From assembly GCA_044350415.1 (NCBI GenBank), contig JBILHQ010000164.1:1-14638 (forward strand): 14,638 nt of DNA. The letters run 5' to 3'. Below are positions 7,320 through 14,590 of the stretch, piece by piece. The notes beneath the pieces were generated by a model, which searched no databases, was not told where the DNA came from, and worked only from the letters and a program-made list of their open reading frames with translations. Both the position numbers and the translations under genes were made by a program. This stretch comes from M3007 sp044350415. Lineage in GTDB: Bacteria; Bacteroidota; Bacteroidia; Chitinophagales; Saprospiraceae. Position 1 is the stretch's first letter; every line of letters starts with the position of its first letter.

Positions 7320-9572
7320 ATGCCATTTATGCTCCGTTTAAAAACCGCTCGCGGGTCTGCAATTCATATACTGTTCACCTTACTTTTAGCGGGCCTCAAC
7401 ACCTTCGCTTTTTGTCAAACGAAACCGATTACCCTGGAAGATATCTGGTCGAACGGTACTTTCCAGACCAAAGGTGGGCCATCAGGGATCAGGTTTCGCA
7501 ATGATGGCGTTCATTACACCGCCCAAAGCGAGGGCAGGGTAGAAGAATATGACCTGCGGACTGGGCAAAAAACAGGGATGCTTTTCGATGCATTCAAAGC
7601 GACGACTGCTGGCGGCTGGAAGGGTATTATGGATGGCTACGTACTCAGCGGGGATGAACAGCACTTGTTGTTATCCACCGAAACAAAGTCGATTTACCGG
7701 TACAGTTCGCAATCGCAATTTTATACCGCTGATGTTTCGGGTACAACGGTGACACCGCTTTATGCAGGAGCGGCGCAACGCTACGCTACCTTTTCTCCGG
7801 ATGCGTCCAAGGTGGCGTTTGTGGTGAATAATAACTTATTTTTTAAAAATTTATTGACGAACAACACTGCACAAATCACCACAGACGGCAAAGTAAATGA
7901 GATCATCAACGGTGCTTCGGATTGGGTGTATGAAGAAGAATTTAAACTGGTACGGGCGTTTGAATGGAGCCCCGACGGTCGCTATATTGCTTTTCTGCGT
8001 TTTGACGAAAGGGAAGTGCCGGAAATGAAAATGGAGGCGTACAATGGAGGCGAATATCCCGAAATCATCACCTTTAAATACCCAAAAGTAGGTGAAAAGA
8101 ATTCGGTGGTCACGGCCCATATTTATGACCTGAAATCGGGTAAAACGGTGATCGTGGATACCAAAGCAGATGCTGAAGATTACCAGCCCCGTATTGCCTG
8201 GACACCGAAAGGCGATCTTTGTGTCACCAGGATGAACCGCCACCAAAACCAGTTATGGTTGCTGCTGGCCGACCCCGAAACGGGCAAAACATCCACGCTT
8301 TTTGAAGAAACAAATAAATATTACCTCGACCTGCACGAACCGTTTTTCTTAGCGGATGGCTCCGGTTTCATTTGGGAAAGTGAAAAAAGCGGCTTTAACC
8401 ATCTCTATCGCTATGATATGAAGGGAAAAGAAAAAACGGCCATTACCAAAGGCGGTTACGATGTCACTTCTTTTTATGGAGTGGATGAAAAAAATGGCAT
8501 GGTGTATTTTCAGGCTGCAGCGAACAGTCCCATGCACCGGGAGATTTATGGTGTAAATCTGAAAGGCAAAAAACAACATAAAATTTCTGGAGACCCCGGA
8601 TTTCAAGGCGCGCAATTCAGTAAAAATTATGGTTACTATATCAACAGTTTTTCCACGATCAATAGTGCGCCACAATACTTCGTGCGTGACCGGGAAGGCA
8701 AATTAGTGCGCGCGTTGGAACAAAATGATGGCATCCGCCAAAAACAATTCGAATATGGCACGGTACCCGCTGAATTTATGCAGGTGCCGCTGCATTATGC
8801 TGATACAGCGGTAGGGGGGCCTTGGGATGGCTATTTAAATGGTTTTGTCATGAAACCAAAGGAAATGCCCCCCACCCAAAAACACCCGTTACTGATGTTT
8901 TGTTACGGAGGTCCGGGCAGCCAACAGGCACTTGATCAATGGAAAGGCGCAAATTATTGGTGGTTCCAGATGCTGGTGCAACAAGGTTTTATGGTGGCTT
9001 GTGTGGACAACCGCGGAACGGGCGCACGCGGCGAAGAGTTTAAAAAAATGACGTACATGCAATTGGGAAAATTAGAAACCCAGGACCAGATTGCTGTGGC
9101 TAAATATTTCGGGCAACAGCCGTATATCGATCCGGCTAAGATTGGCATTTTTGGATGGAGTTATGGTGGTTATATGTCGAGCTTGTGCCTGTTGAAGGGT
9201 AATGACGTGTTCAATTCTGCAATCGCTGTGGCACCAGTAACCAACTGGAAATGGTACGATTCCGTGTATACAGAGCGGTACATGCGCACCCATCAGGAAA
9301 ATCCACCGGGCTATGAGGAAAATTCACCGGTCAATTTTGCCGACCAGTTGAAGGGCAATTACCTGTTGGTTCATGGCCTTGCTGATGATAACGTTCATTT
9401 TCAACATAGTGCTGAAATGGCTAATCAGTTGATTTTGAATAATAAACAATACGACACGATGATCTACCCCAACCGCAACCACGGGATTGGGGATTCTGCG
9501 GCACGCCTTCATTTGTACCGGAAAATGACGAAGTTTTTGGTGGAGAAAATGAAGGATGAGGTAAAACCCTAG
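7320..9572 (+). CDS. Dipeptidyl peptidase IV-type S9B prolyl peptidase
   Basis: Starting at ATG 7320 gives 750 residues, close to the DPP IV family length. A signal peptide is visible (hydrophobic core AIHILFTLLLAGLNTFAFC, then QTKP), so the enzyme is periplasmic. Residues ~35-500 form the DPP IV-type beta-propeller, with DWVYEEEF carrying the glutamate pair (about Glu206/Glu207) that grips the substrate N-terminus. The C-terminal alpha/beta-hydrolase domain has Ser614 in GWSYGGY, Asp689 in HGLADDNVHFQHS and His721 in NRNHGI. The segment CYGGPGSQ belongs to the oxyanion region and VDNRGTGARG is another family block. Known members remove X-Pro or X-Ala dipeptides from peptide N-termini; peptide nutrition is the likely role. 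It is a single gene with its own promoter and 3' hairpin. Identification is firm; exact specificity is inferred from the family. Confidence 0.95.
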   Translation: MPFMLRLKTARGSAIHILFTLLLAGLNTFAFCQTKPITLEDIWSNGTFQTKGGPSGIRFRNDGVHYTAQSEGRVEEYDLRTGQKTGMLFDAFKATTAGGWKGIMDGYVLSGDEQHLLLSTETKSIYRYSSQSQFYTADVSGTTVTPLYAGAAQRYATFSPDASKVAFVVNNNLFFKNLLTNNTAQITTDGKVNEIINGASDWVYEEEFKLVRAFEWSPDGRYIAFLRFDEREVPEMKMEAYNGGEYPEIITFKYPKVGEKNSVVTAHIYDLKSGKTVIVDTKADAEDYQPRIAWTPKGDLCVTRMNRHQNQLWLLLADPETGKTSTLFEETNKYYLDLHEPFFLADGSGFIWESEKSGFNHLYRYDMKGKEKTAITKGGYDVTSFYGVDEKNGMVYFQAAANSPMHREIYGVNLKGKKQHKISGDPGFQGAQFSKNYGYYINSFSTINSAPQYFVRDREGKLVRALEQNDGIRQKQFEYGTVPAEFMQVPLHYADTAVGGPWDGYLNGFVMKPKEMPPTQKHPLLMFCYGGPGSQQALDQWKGANYWWFQMLVQQGFMVACVDNRGTGARGEEFKKMTYMQLGKLETQDQIAVAKYFGQQPYIDPAKIGIFGWSYGGYMSSLCLLKGNDVFNSAIAVAPVTNWKWYDSVYTERYMRTHQENPPGYEENSPVNFADQLKGNYLLVHGLADDNVHFQHSAEMANQLILNNKQYDTMIYPNRNHGIGDSAARLHLYRKMTKFLVEKMKDEVKP

Positions 9573-9600
9573 TGGTCGAGGCGCTAAGTTCCTCGACCAC
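9572..9600. terminator. Perfect 10-bp hairpin between convergent genes
   Basis: GTGGTCGAGG (9572-9581) and CCTCGACCAC (9591-9600) pair perfectly around the loop CGCTAAGTT. The first stem base is the last base of the S9 peptidase TAG stop, and the stem ends 7 bases before the stop of the opposing gene. There is no T-run, so it may act in both directions or mainly protect 3' ends. Confidence 0.6.
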
Positions 9601-9607
9601 CAGTGCC

Positions 9608-10870
9608 TCATGATGCCTGCTGCGGTGCTGCCTGCATTTGCCTTACAAAATAAAAAGTCGCCCCAAGCGACACCGCAAAATATCCCATTATTATCCAAAT
9701 GCCCGGCGCAAAAACAGTGCTCATTGCAAACCAGTCGCCGGTAAACAGGATAATTCCAACCCCGGCTGCTGTTTTAAGGGCTTCCCAAAGTAATGCATAC
9801 CGGTTGCCGTCCATCAGTTCGCTGTAAGCATAAACCATCAGGAAAATAAAGCCACCGTAGATGAAGATTCCGGGCGAGCCGATCCGCGCAAGATTACCAA
9901 AAAAATACAGGGTTAGTAAGAATAAGACCACCATTTGCACCATAGCAAAGGCTTTTACAACAGGCGAGCTGTCGGGTTCGTACCGTTCAAAATGGTAAGG
10001 ATCGTCGATTTTAAATTCCGGATATTTAGCCGCTACATCGGCAGGCCGCCAGCCTGTTGGTTGGAACCAGATACGAAATTTATCTGCCATATTTTCGGTG
10101 CGCCAGGCATCTTTAATCAATAACCACAGGTGCTGGAAATTTATCTTAATGGGATTCCAGGTGTGGGAGGGCCTGGAAATACCATAAACCGGCGGCACTG
10201 ATTCCAGTTCTTCCTGAAAAGTACCAAACCATTTGTCCCAAACAATGAAAATCTGTCCGTAGTTCTTATCCATATACTCCCCATTGATGGCATGGTGTAC
10301 CCGGTGGTGCGATGGCGTCACGATAATATTTTCCAGAAATCCCATTTTCTCGATATGCTGGGTATGGTACCAAAACTGCGCAAACAAATGCAACGGGGCC
10401 ACAATCCCAATTACTTCCGCTGGTACGCCGAGTATTGCCGCCGGCAACAGAAATATCGTGAATAAATTAACAAACGACGATATGCTTTGCCGCAGTGCAC
10501 AAGCCAGATTGAAGTCCTCACTACTGTGGTGTATCGCGTGTTTATTCCAGAAAATATTGATAACGTGGGCAATACGATGTATCCAATAGCCAGAAAAATC
10601 AAGGGCGATAAATGCAATTACCACGGTCCATACCGTAGATTCCACGTGCCAGACCGCCACATGTTTCACTAGCCAACCGTAGGTAAGGATGGAGATACTC
10701 AATCCCAATACGTCTTTTACCACGTTGGTGATACCCGAACTAAGGCTCGACACCATATCCATATTGTGGTAGGTATCGCGCCCACGGTACCAGCCGTACC
10801 ATTTTTCTAACAATACCAACGCCAAAAATGCTGGCATGGCGATCAGGAGTATTTTACCGTAAAATTCCAT
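9608..10870 (-). CDS. Alkylglycerol monooxygenase-like membrane hydroxylase (sterol desaturase superfamily)
   Basis: This 420-residue polytopic protein has the histidine clusters of the fatty acid hydroxylase/sterol desaturase superfamily: HRIAH (98-102), HAIHHSSEDFNLACALRQS (111-129) and HHRVHH (188-193), with His169/His172 between them. These bind two irons and activate O2. The context HHSSEDxNLxxALRQS, then SHHRVHH, DKNYGQIFIVWDKWFGTF and NPIKINFQHL, follows the order of animal alkylglycerol monooxygenase, which cleaves ether lipids to a fatty aldehyde and glycerol. Hydrophobic helices occur near 5-22, 55-75, 80-97, 130-165 and, after a soluble stretch, 305-410, a tail matching the hydrophobic C-terminus of the animal enzyme. 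Substrate is inferred; other bacterial members act on sterols, carotenoids or fatty acids. It lies 33 bases downstream of the enoyl-CoA hydratase gene, probably in the same operon. Confidence 0.88.
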   Translation of the reverse strand: MEFYGKILLIAMPAFLALVLLEKWYGWYRGRDTYHNMDMVSSLSSGITNVVKDVLGLSISILTYGWLVKHVAVWHVESTVWTVVIAFIALDFSGYWIHRIAHVINIFWNKHAIHHSSEDFNLACALRQSISSFVNLFTIFLLPAAILGVPAEVIGIVAPLHLFAQFWYHTQHIEKMGFLENIIVTPSHHRVHHAINGEYMDKNYGQIFIVWDKWFGTFQEELESVPPVYGISRPSHTWNPIKINFQHLWLLIKDAWRTENMADKFRIWFQPTGWRPADVAAKYPEFKIDDPYHFERYEPDSSPVVKAFAMVQMVVLFLLTLYFFGNLARIGSPGIFIYGGFIFLMVYAYSELMDGNRYALLWEALKTAAGVGIILFTGDWFAMSTVFAPGIWIIMGYFAVSLGATFYFVRQMQAAPQQAS

Positions 10871-10903
10871 ATTTTAGACATGAGGAGTGAGAGAACAATG
10901 AAT

Positions 10904-11674
10904 TTATTTCGCCTTAAATGCGGCAATCGCTGCGCGGGAATAGCCAGAAAGCGCCAATCGCCCGCTGATAGCAGCGCGTTCGGAGAGCAGGGCATCCCAG
11001 TGATCGGTGTCCGCCCAAAAAACACGTTTTAGTTCTAACAGGGCTTCCGGGGCATAACTGCATATTTGCTTTAAAAAATATTCGAGGTATGCATCCAATT
11101 GTTCCACAGTCTCAAATACCTCCTGAAACAGCCCTTTTTCCTTGGCCCAAGCCGCAGTCTGCCAATCAGAAGGTGTAAGCGACATTTGGGTAAAAGCGGC
11201 TACCCCTATTTTGCGCTCCACCGCTGGTCCAATCACAAAGGGGCCAAAGCCCACAGCGAGTTCACTGAGTCGCACGGAAGCAAATTTGGAGGCCATACAA
11301 AAATCAGTCGCCGCTGCCAATCCAACACCACCACCCACCGCTTTGCCATGAATGCGGCTAACAATGACTTTCGGGCATTTTCGCATGGCGTTGATTACAT
11401 TGCCGAAACCTGAGAAAAAGCGGTGGCTGGTCTCAAAATCCTGCAAAGCCGACAGTTCGTCAAAACTGGCACCTGCACAAAACGTATTGTGCTCCGCACT
11501 GCGCAAAACAATTACTTTCACTTCCTCCTGCTGCCCCAGTTGTTCAAAAGCCCGCGTCAATTCCGTCAGTAATCTTCCCGGCAAACTATTTTGGTTGGGA
11601 TGGAAAAAAATAACAACAGCAACCCCTTCAGGGGAAGTATTAATTTGAACGTACCCTTGTTGTATGATTTCCAT
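10904..11674 (-). CDS. Enoyl-CoA hydratase/isomerase family protein
   Basis: Starting at ATG 11674 (MEIIQQGYVQINTSPEG) gives 256 residues, the usual crotonase length. The CoA-binding and oxyanion-hole segments are TFCAGASFDEL (64-74) and HGKAVGGGVGLAAATDF (109-125). The first crotonase glutamate (rat Glu144) is replaced by Gly118 in GGGVG, whereas the second is kept as Glu138 in LSELAVGFGP. That pattern departs from classical enoyl-CoA hydratases and resembles some methylglutaconyl-CoA hydratase-like and isomerase members, so the reaction cannot be fixed. A longer version starting at TTG 11737 is rejected because the promoter box at 11697-11704 lies inside it. The AGMO-like gene follows after 33 bases, suggesting joint transcription and perhaps a shared role in lipid or branched-chain acyl-CoA breakdown. 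Confidence 0.9.
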   Translation of the reverse strand: MEIIQQGYVQINTSPEGVAVVIFFHPNQNSLPGRLLTELTRAFEQLGQQEEVKVIVLRSAEHNTFCAGASFDELSALQDFETSHRFFSGFGNVINAMRKCPKVIVSRIHGKAVGGGVGLAAATDFCMASKFASVRLSELAVGFGPFVIGPAVERKIGVAAFTQMSLTPSDWQTAAWAKEKGLFQEVFETVEQLDAYLEYFLKQICSYAPEALLELKRVFWADTDHWDALLSERAAISGRLALSGYSRAAIAAFKAK

Positions 11675-11696
11675 TAATTGTAACGTATAATTTCCA

Positions 11697-11704
11697 CAAA
11701 TGTA
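11697..11704 (-). promoter_or_regulatory. Bacteroidota -7 box for the enoyl-CoA hydratase operon
   Basis: The minus strand reads TACATTTG, matching TAnnTTTG, 22 bases upstream of the ATG at 11674. This spacing equals that of the S8 gene and supports the chosen start. No convincing -33 element is seen. Confidence 0.6.
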
Positions 11705-11751
11705 GGTTGGTTTTGCGAAACGGATAAACTGCAACAACTACTACAATAGAA

Positions 11752-11786
11752 TTTTGTGTGGAATTAAAGGCATTTAACTAACTTTG
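11752..11786 (+). promoter_or_regulatory. Promoter for the small ORF and lpxD-like gene
   Basis: TAACTTTG (11779-11786) matches the TAnnTTTG box, and TTTTG (11752-11756) lies 22 bases upstream, close to the usual 19-21 spacing for the -33 element. The predicted transcript starts just before the small ORF and about 150 bases ahead of the lpxD-like start, so both would share one mRNA. Confidence 0.6.
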
Positions 11787-11803
11787 TAAAAAATATGCAC
11801 ATT

Positions 11804-11956
11804 ATGACAGCTGCTGTAAGTGCTCAGGACCAAATCGCTGCTTTCTTAGCAGATGCTATTCCTGAAAAAAATTTAAATTTTAAATTTTCGACCGCCATTC
11901 AAAAGCGGATTGAGTTTCTTGTGAACCAGAAAAAGGAGAACCAAAATGCATTTTAA
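11804..11956 (+). CDS. Small 50-residue ORF overlapping the lpxD-like start
   Basis: ATG 11804 to TAA 11954-11956 encodes 50 residues, beginning MTAAVSAQDQIAAFLADAI and ending FLVNQKKENQNAF. An in-frame ATG at 11795 would add three residues. It ends 11 bases inside the lpxD-like gene in another frame, an arrangement that suits translational coupling. Its start is 18 bases after a TAnnTTTG box, the same short-leader geometry as the other genes here, so it is the first start codon on the transcript. The pattern of an IAxFLA helix, an LxFKFS turn and an IQKRIEFLVNQKKE helix resembles the N-terminal half of small (~75-90 residue) uncharacterised bacterial proteins with an LQxRVEELxxKxxEG core. 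If so, the C-terminal half is missing here. That likeness is from memory and unverified. It could be a leader peptide, a remnant or a real microprotein. Confidence 0.5.
   Translation: MTAAVSAQDQIAAFLADAIPEKNLNFKFSTAIQKRIEFLVNQKKENQNAF
11933..11938 (+). promoter_or_regulatory. Strong Shine-Dalgarno site for the lpxD-like gene
   Basis: AAGGAG lies 7 bases before the ATG at 11946. Clear Shine-Dalgarno sites are rare in Bacteroidota and I see none before the other genes here. It lies inside the small ORF, so ribosomes translating that ORF would pass over it and could reinitiate at lpxD. Confidence 0.65.
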
Positions 11957-12875
11957 AAACGCAATCCCAGTAAAAGGCCTCGCTGCCCGTTTCAACGCCA
12001 CTATCATCGGCGATGCCACGTTATCTGCTACCGGTATCAATGAAATTCACAAGGTAACACCCGGCGATATCGCTTTTTCCGACGTTAAAAAATATTTTGA
12101 TAAAACCCTGAAAAGTGATGCGACGGTAATTTTACTGAATGAAGTTACTGAATGCCCGTCTGGCAAGGTGATTCTTGTGGTTGATCAACCGTTTGAAGTC
12201 TATAATACGATTGTAACGGAGCACCGGCCGTTTGAACCGCTGCGCATGCCTTTTCACCAGGAGGCAATAATTCACCCCACGGCGATCATCGAGCCGGGTG
12301 TGACGATTGCCAACCATGTAACGATCGGCGCTCAATGCTACATCCAAGCCAATACCTGTATCGGGGAATACACTGAAATCGCTGATAATGTGGTCATTGG
12401 CCCCAATTGTTCCATTGGAGTAGATGCCTTTTATTTTAAAAAACAACCAGATGGAACATACACCCCCTGGCGGTCCGGCGGACGCGTGATCATCGAACAG
12501 GACGTGCATATCGGTGCTGGTTGCACCATTTCCAAAGGCGTGAGCGGCGACACGATCATCGGAAAGGGCAGTAAATTAGATTGTCAGGTGCATATTGGTC
12601 ATGGCGTGGTGGTAGGCCGCAACTGTTTATTTGCAGCACAGGTGGGAATCGGTGGCAAGACAGTCATTGGCGACAATGTGGTACTGTACGGACAAGTCGG
12701 CGTTGCGCAAGCCGTGCATATTGGTGCAGGTGCGTTGGTTTCGGCCAAAGCGGGTGTTTCCAAATCCCTGGAAGGGGGAAAAGCCTATTTTGGGATTCCT
12801 GCCGATGACGCCCGTGAAAAATATAAAGAATTAGCCGCATTGAGGCAGTTGCCGGCATTTATGAAGAAGAAGTAA
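11946..12875 (+). CDS. lpxD: LpxD-like UDP-3-O-acylglucosamine N-acyltransferase
   Basis: This 309-residue protein has an LpxD-type N-terminal uridine-binding domain (~1-100; GINEIHKVTPGDIAFSDVKKY) followed by a left-handed parallel beta-helix of hexapeptide repeats (~105-270; HPTAIIEPGVTI through VHIGAGALVSAKAGV). LpxD adds a 3-hydroxyacyl chain from ACP to the 2-amino group in lipid A synthesis in the cytoplasm. The catalytic histidine is His219 in CQVHIGHGVVVG, aligning with E. coli His239. The region matching E. coli NGH (His276) reads VAQAVHI, so that second histidine appears to be Ala. The segment VDAFYFKKQPDGTYTPW replaces the usual ADGFGF motif. Shorter than canonical LpxD (~340), and not next to lpxC, fabZ or lpxA, it may be the second LpxD paralogue found in many Bacteroidota. 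GIPADDAREKYKE ends the helix. Confidence 0.88.
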   Translation: MHFKNAIPVKGLAARFNATIIGDATLSATGINEIHKVTPGDIAFSDVKKYFDKTLKSDATVILLNEVTECPSGKVILVVDQPFEVYNTIVTEHRPFEPLRMPFHQEAIIHPTAIIEPGVTIANHVTIGAQCYIQANTCIGEYTEIADNVVIGPNCSIGVDAFYFKKQPDGTYTPWRSGGRVIIEQDVHIGAGCTISKGVSGDTIIGKGSKLDCQVHIGHGVVVGRNCLFAAQVGIGGKTVIGDNVVLYGQVGVAQAVHIGAGALVSAKAGVSKSLEGGKAYFGIPADDAREKYKELAALRQLPAFMKKK

Positions 12876-12876
12876 A

Positions 12877-13836
12877 TTATTTTTTTACCCTGATTTCCAC
12901 CCGCCGGTTGGATGCCCGTTCAGCCTCCGTTTTGGCATTTTTAAAATAAGGTTTTGTGCTGCCATAACCTTTGGTTTGGATACGACTGGCTTCGAGGCCG
13001 TGTTTTGCCAGGTATTCAGCGACTAAATCTGCGCGTTTTTCCGACAATAATTGGTTCTTTCCGGCATTTCCAAGGTCTTCCGTATGTCCCGAGACAATAA
13101 TCGTAGCGTCCGGTTTTTTGCGCAGAAATTCCACCCAATTGTCTAATATCTGGGTGGAAACAGGCAAAATAATGTCTTTACTCCGAACGAAGTAAATCGG
13201 TTTTAATTCCAGTTCTTTTTGAATGGCCGCGATTTTTTCTGGTGTTTCAGCCGGAGGTTGGGGGACTGGCTCCGACTTTTTTTCAACGAGAGGCTTTTTC
13301 TTTGCTACTGGTTTTACGACGACAGGCTCTGTTTTCGGAGGTGCCGTCTGGTACAGATTTTGTGCACTGACCGGTTTTGCGTTAGATGCTGTTTCATTGG
13401 GCATGGTCCATTTAATCGTTAGTTGGCCTTCTACAATACCGTTGTAGTACTCTATTTTAATATCATAATACTGGCCCGCTTCCAGCTGGATTGTGTTACT
13501 GTATTCGCCATGGTCATTGTCGAACCAGGCATTGATAAGCCCCTGGTCATTGACCCACATTCTGATGCCATCATCGGCAAACACGTAAAATGTGTATTTA
13601 CCCGACTTGGGGGCCAAGATTTTACCCGTCCAGCGAATGGAATAGTGGGTAGTATTGACTCCGGGTGCCGGCGATTGGTCCCTATAATCGAAATTAATAC
13701 CATGGTCCACACGGGAAGTGACGAAATTTTCGAAATTGGTGCCGTTATAATATTCGCCAATAAGTCCCTGTTGGGCAGCTACCGGAAAGAATGCGAGGTA
13801 TAACGCCCCCAAAACAAAAAGATTTTTGTGTTTCAT
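12877..13836 (-). CDS. PA14-OmpA envelope protein
   Basis: This 319-residue exported protein has a signal peptide (MKHKNLFVLGALYLAFFPVAA, mature from about Gln22). A PA14 domain spans ~23-146: GLIGEYYNGTNFENFV, IRWTGKILAPKSGKYTFYV, ADDGIRMWVNDQ and YDIKIEYYN. In other proteins PA14 domains bind carbohydrates. A Pro/Lys-rich linker (~150-200; KPVAKKKPLVEKK) leads to an OmpA C-terminal peptidoglycan-binding domain (~205-319) with SGHTEDLGNAGKNQLLSEKRA and GYGSTKP plus NRRVEIR. The arginine that contacts diaminopimelate is Arg268; the partner aspartate position holds Glu253 (GHTE rather than GHTD), with Asp254 next to it. It is probably a periplasmic or outer-membrane-associated link to the cell wall. 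Its stop codon is one base from the stop of the converging lpxD-like gene. No clear promoter box is visible in the 131 bases upstream. Confidence 0.9.
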   Translation of the reverse strand: MKHKNLFVLGALYLAFFPVAAQQGLIGEYYNGTNFENFVTSRVDHGINFDYRDQSPAPGVNTTHYSIRWTGKILAPKSGKYTFYVFADDGIRMWVNDQGLINAWFDNDHGEYSNTIQLEAGQYYDIKIEYYNGIVEGQLTIKWTMPNETASNAKPVSAQNLYQTAPPKTEPVVVKPVAKKKPLVEKKSEPVPQPPAETPEKIAAIQKELELKPIYFVRSKDIILPVSTQILDNWVEFLRKKPDATIIVSGHTEDLGNAGKNQLLSEKRADLVAEYLAKHGLEASRIQTKGYGSTKPYFKNAKTEAERASNRRVEIRVKK

Positions 13837-13967
13837 AGCCTGAAATTGTTACTTTAATCCGCCTTTATAGGACGTTCAAGTACAAAAGAAGGTTACATTT
13901 TCAGGAATACCGGCGATTGATCTACAGGAGAGGCTGTATTTTCGACTGATGTTCTTTGGAACCTGCA

Positions 13968-14570
13968 TTAAAACAATTCCATCTGTCCGCCTTCAGGCAA
14001 TAGCCGGAATGATTTCCGGTGCCAAATATTAGGTCCGTATTCAGCAATAGCTTTCCGGTGGGCAATAGTGGGATACCCCTTATTCGACCGCCAGTTGTAG
14101 TGTGGAAAGGTATCGTGCAACGTCTCCATTATCTCATCCCGATGGGTTTTGGCTAATACAGAAGCCGCAGCAATGGAGGCATATTTCCCATCACCTTTGA
14201 TGATACAAAGGTGCTCAACGGTACGGTACTGTTTAAACCGGTTTCCGTCTACCAGGATAAAATCGGGGAGTGCTATAAACTGATTGAGGGATCGATGCAT
14301 GGCGGCAAAAGAGGCATTCAGGATATTAATCTGGTCAATTTCTTCCGGTTCCACCCGGGCGACAGCCCATGAAATAGCTTCTTTTTCGACAATACCCCGC
14401 AACAGTAACCGTTGTTTTTCAGTCAGTTGTTTGGAATCATTCAGCAAAGGATGGAAAAAATCATCGGGCAAAATAACTGCAGCAGCAACCACGGGACCAG
14501 CAAGACATCCTCGCCCAGCTTCGTCGCAGCCCGCTTCTGATCGCCCTGAAATATGATATGGTAACAACAT
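13968..14570 (-). CDS. rnhB: Ribonuclease HII
   Basis: This 200-residue cytoplasmic enzyme nicks RNA in RNA-DNA hybrids and starts removal of ribonucleotides misincorporated into DNA. The family signature is clear: CDEAGRGCLAGPVVAAAVI with catalytic Asp16 and Glu17, Asp108 in FILVDGN, and the fourth acidic residue Asp145 in SVLAKTHRDEIM. NDSKQLTEKQR, IKGDGKYASIAAAS, NKGYPTIAHRKAI and GPNIWHRKSF are further conserved blocks. Length and start (ATG 14570) agree with the family, and a full promoter lies just upstream. The C-terminal end, QMELF, resembles the QLxLF pentapeptide used to bind the beta sliding clamp. The gene runs toward the PA14-OmpA gene on the same strand with a 131-base gap, so co-transcription is possible but unproven. 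Confidence 0.96.
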   Translation of the reverse strand: MLLPYHISGRSEAGCDEAGRGCLAGPVVAAAVILPDDFFHPLLNDSKQLTEKQRLLLRGIVEKEAISWAVARVEPEEIDQINILNASFAAMHRSLNQFIALPDFILVDGNRFKQYRTVEHLCIIKGDGKYASIAAASVLAKTHRDEIMETLHDTFPHYNWRSNKGYPTIAHRKAIAEYGPNIWHRKSFRLLPEGGQMELF

Positions 14571-14590
14571 TTGCTGGTTGGTTTGTGGTT

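Noticed and set aside
11675..11737. TTG-initiated extension of the enoyl-CoA hydratase
   Set aside because: It contains the TACATTTG box, and the ATG at 11674 begins at the normal crotonase N-terminus.
11868..11881. AT-only palindrome AAAATTTAAATTTT
   Set aside because: It lies in low-complexity AT-rich codons of the small ORF, and such palindromes arise easily there.
13423..13803. 126-codon plus-strand frame opposite the PA14 domain
   Set aside because: It is antisense to a clear PA14 domain, with no start context or family of its own.
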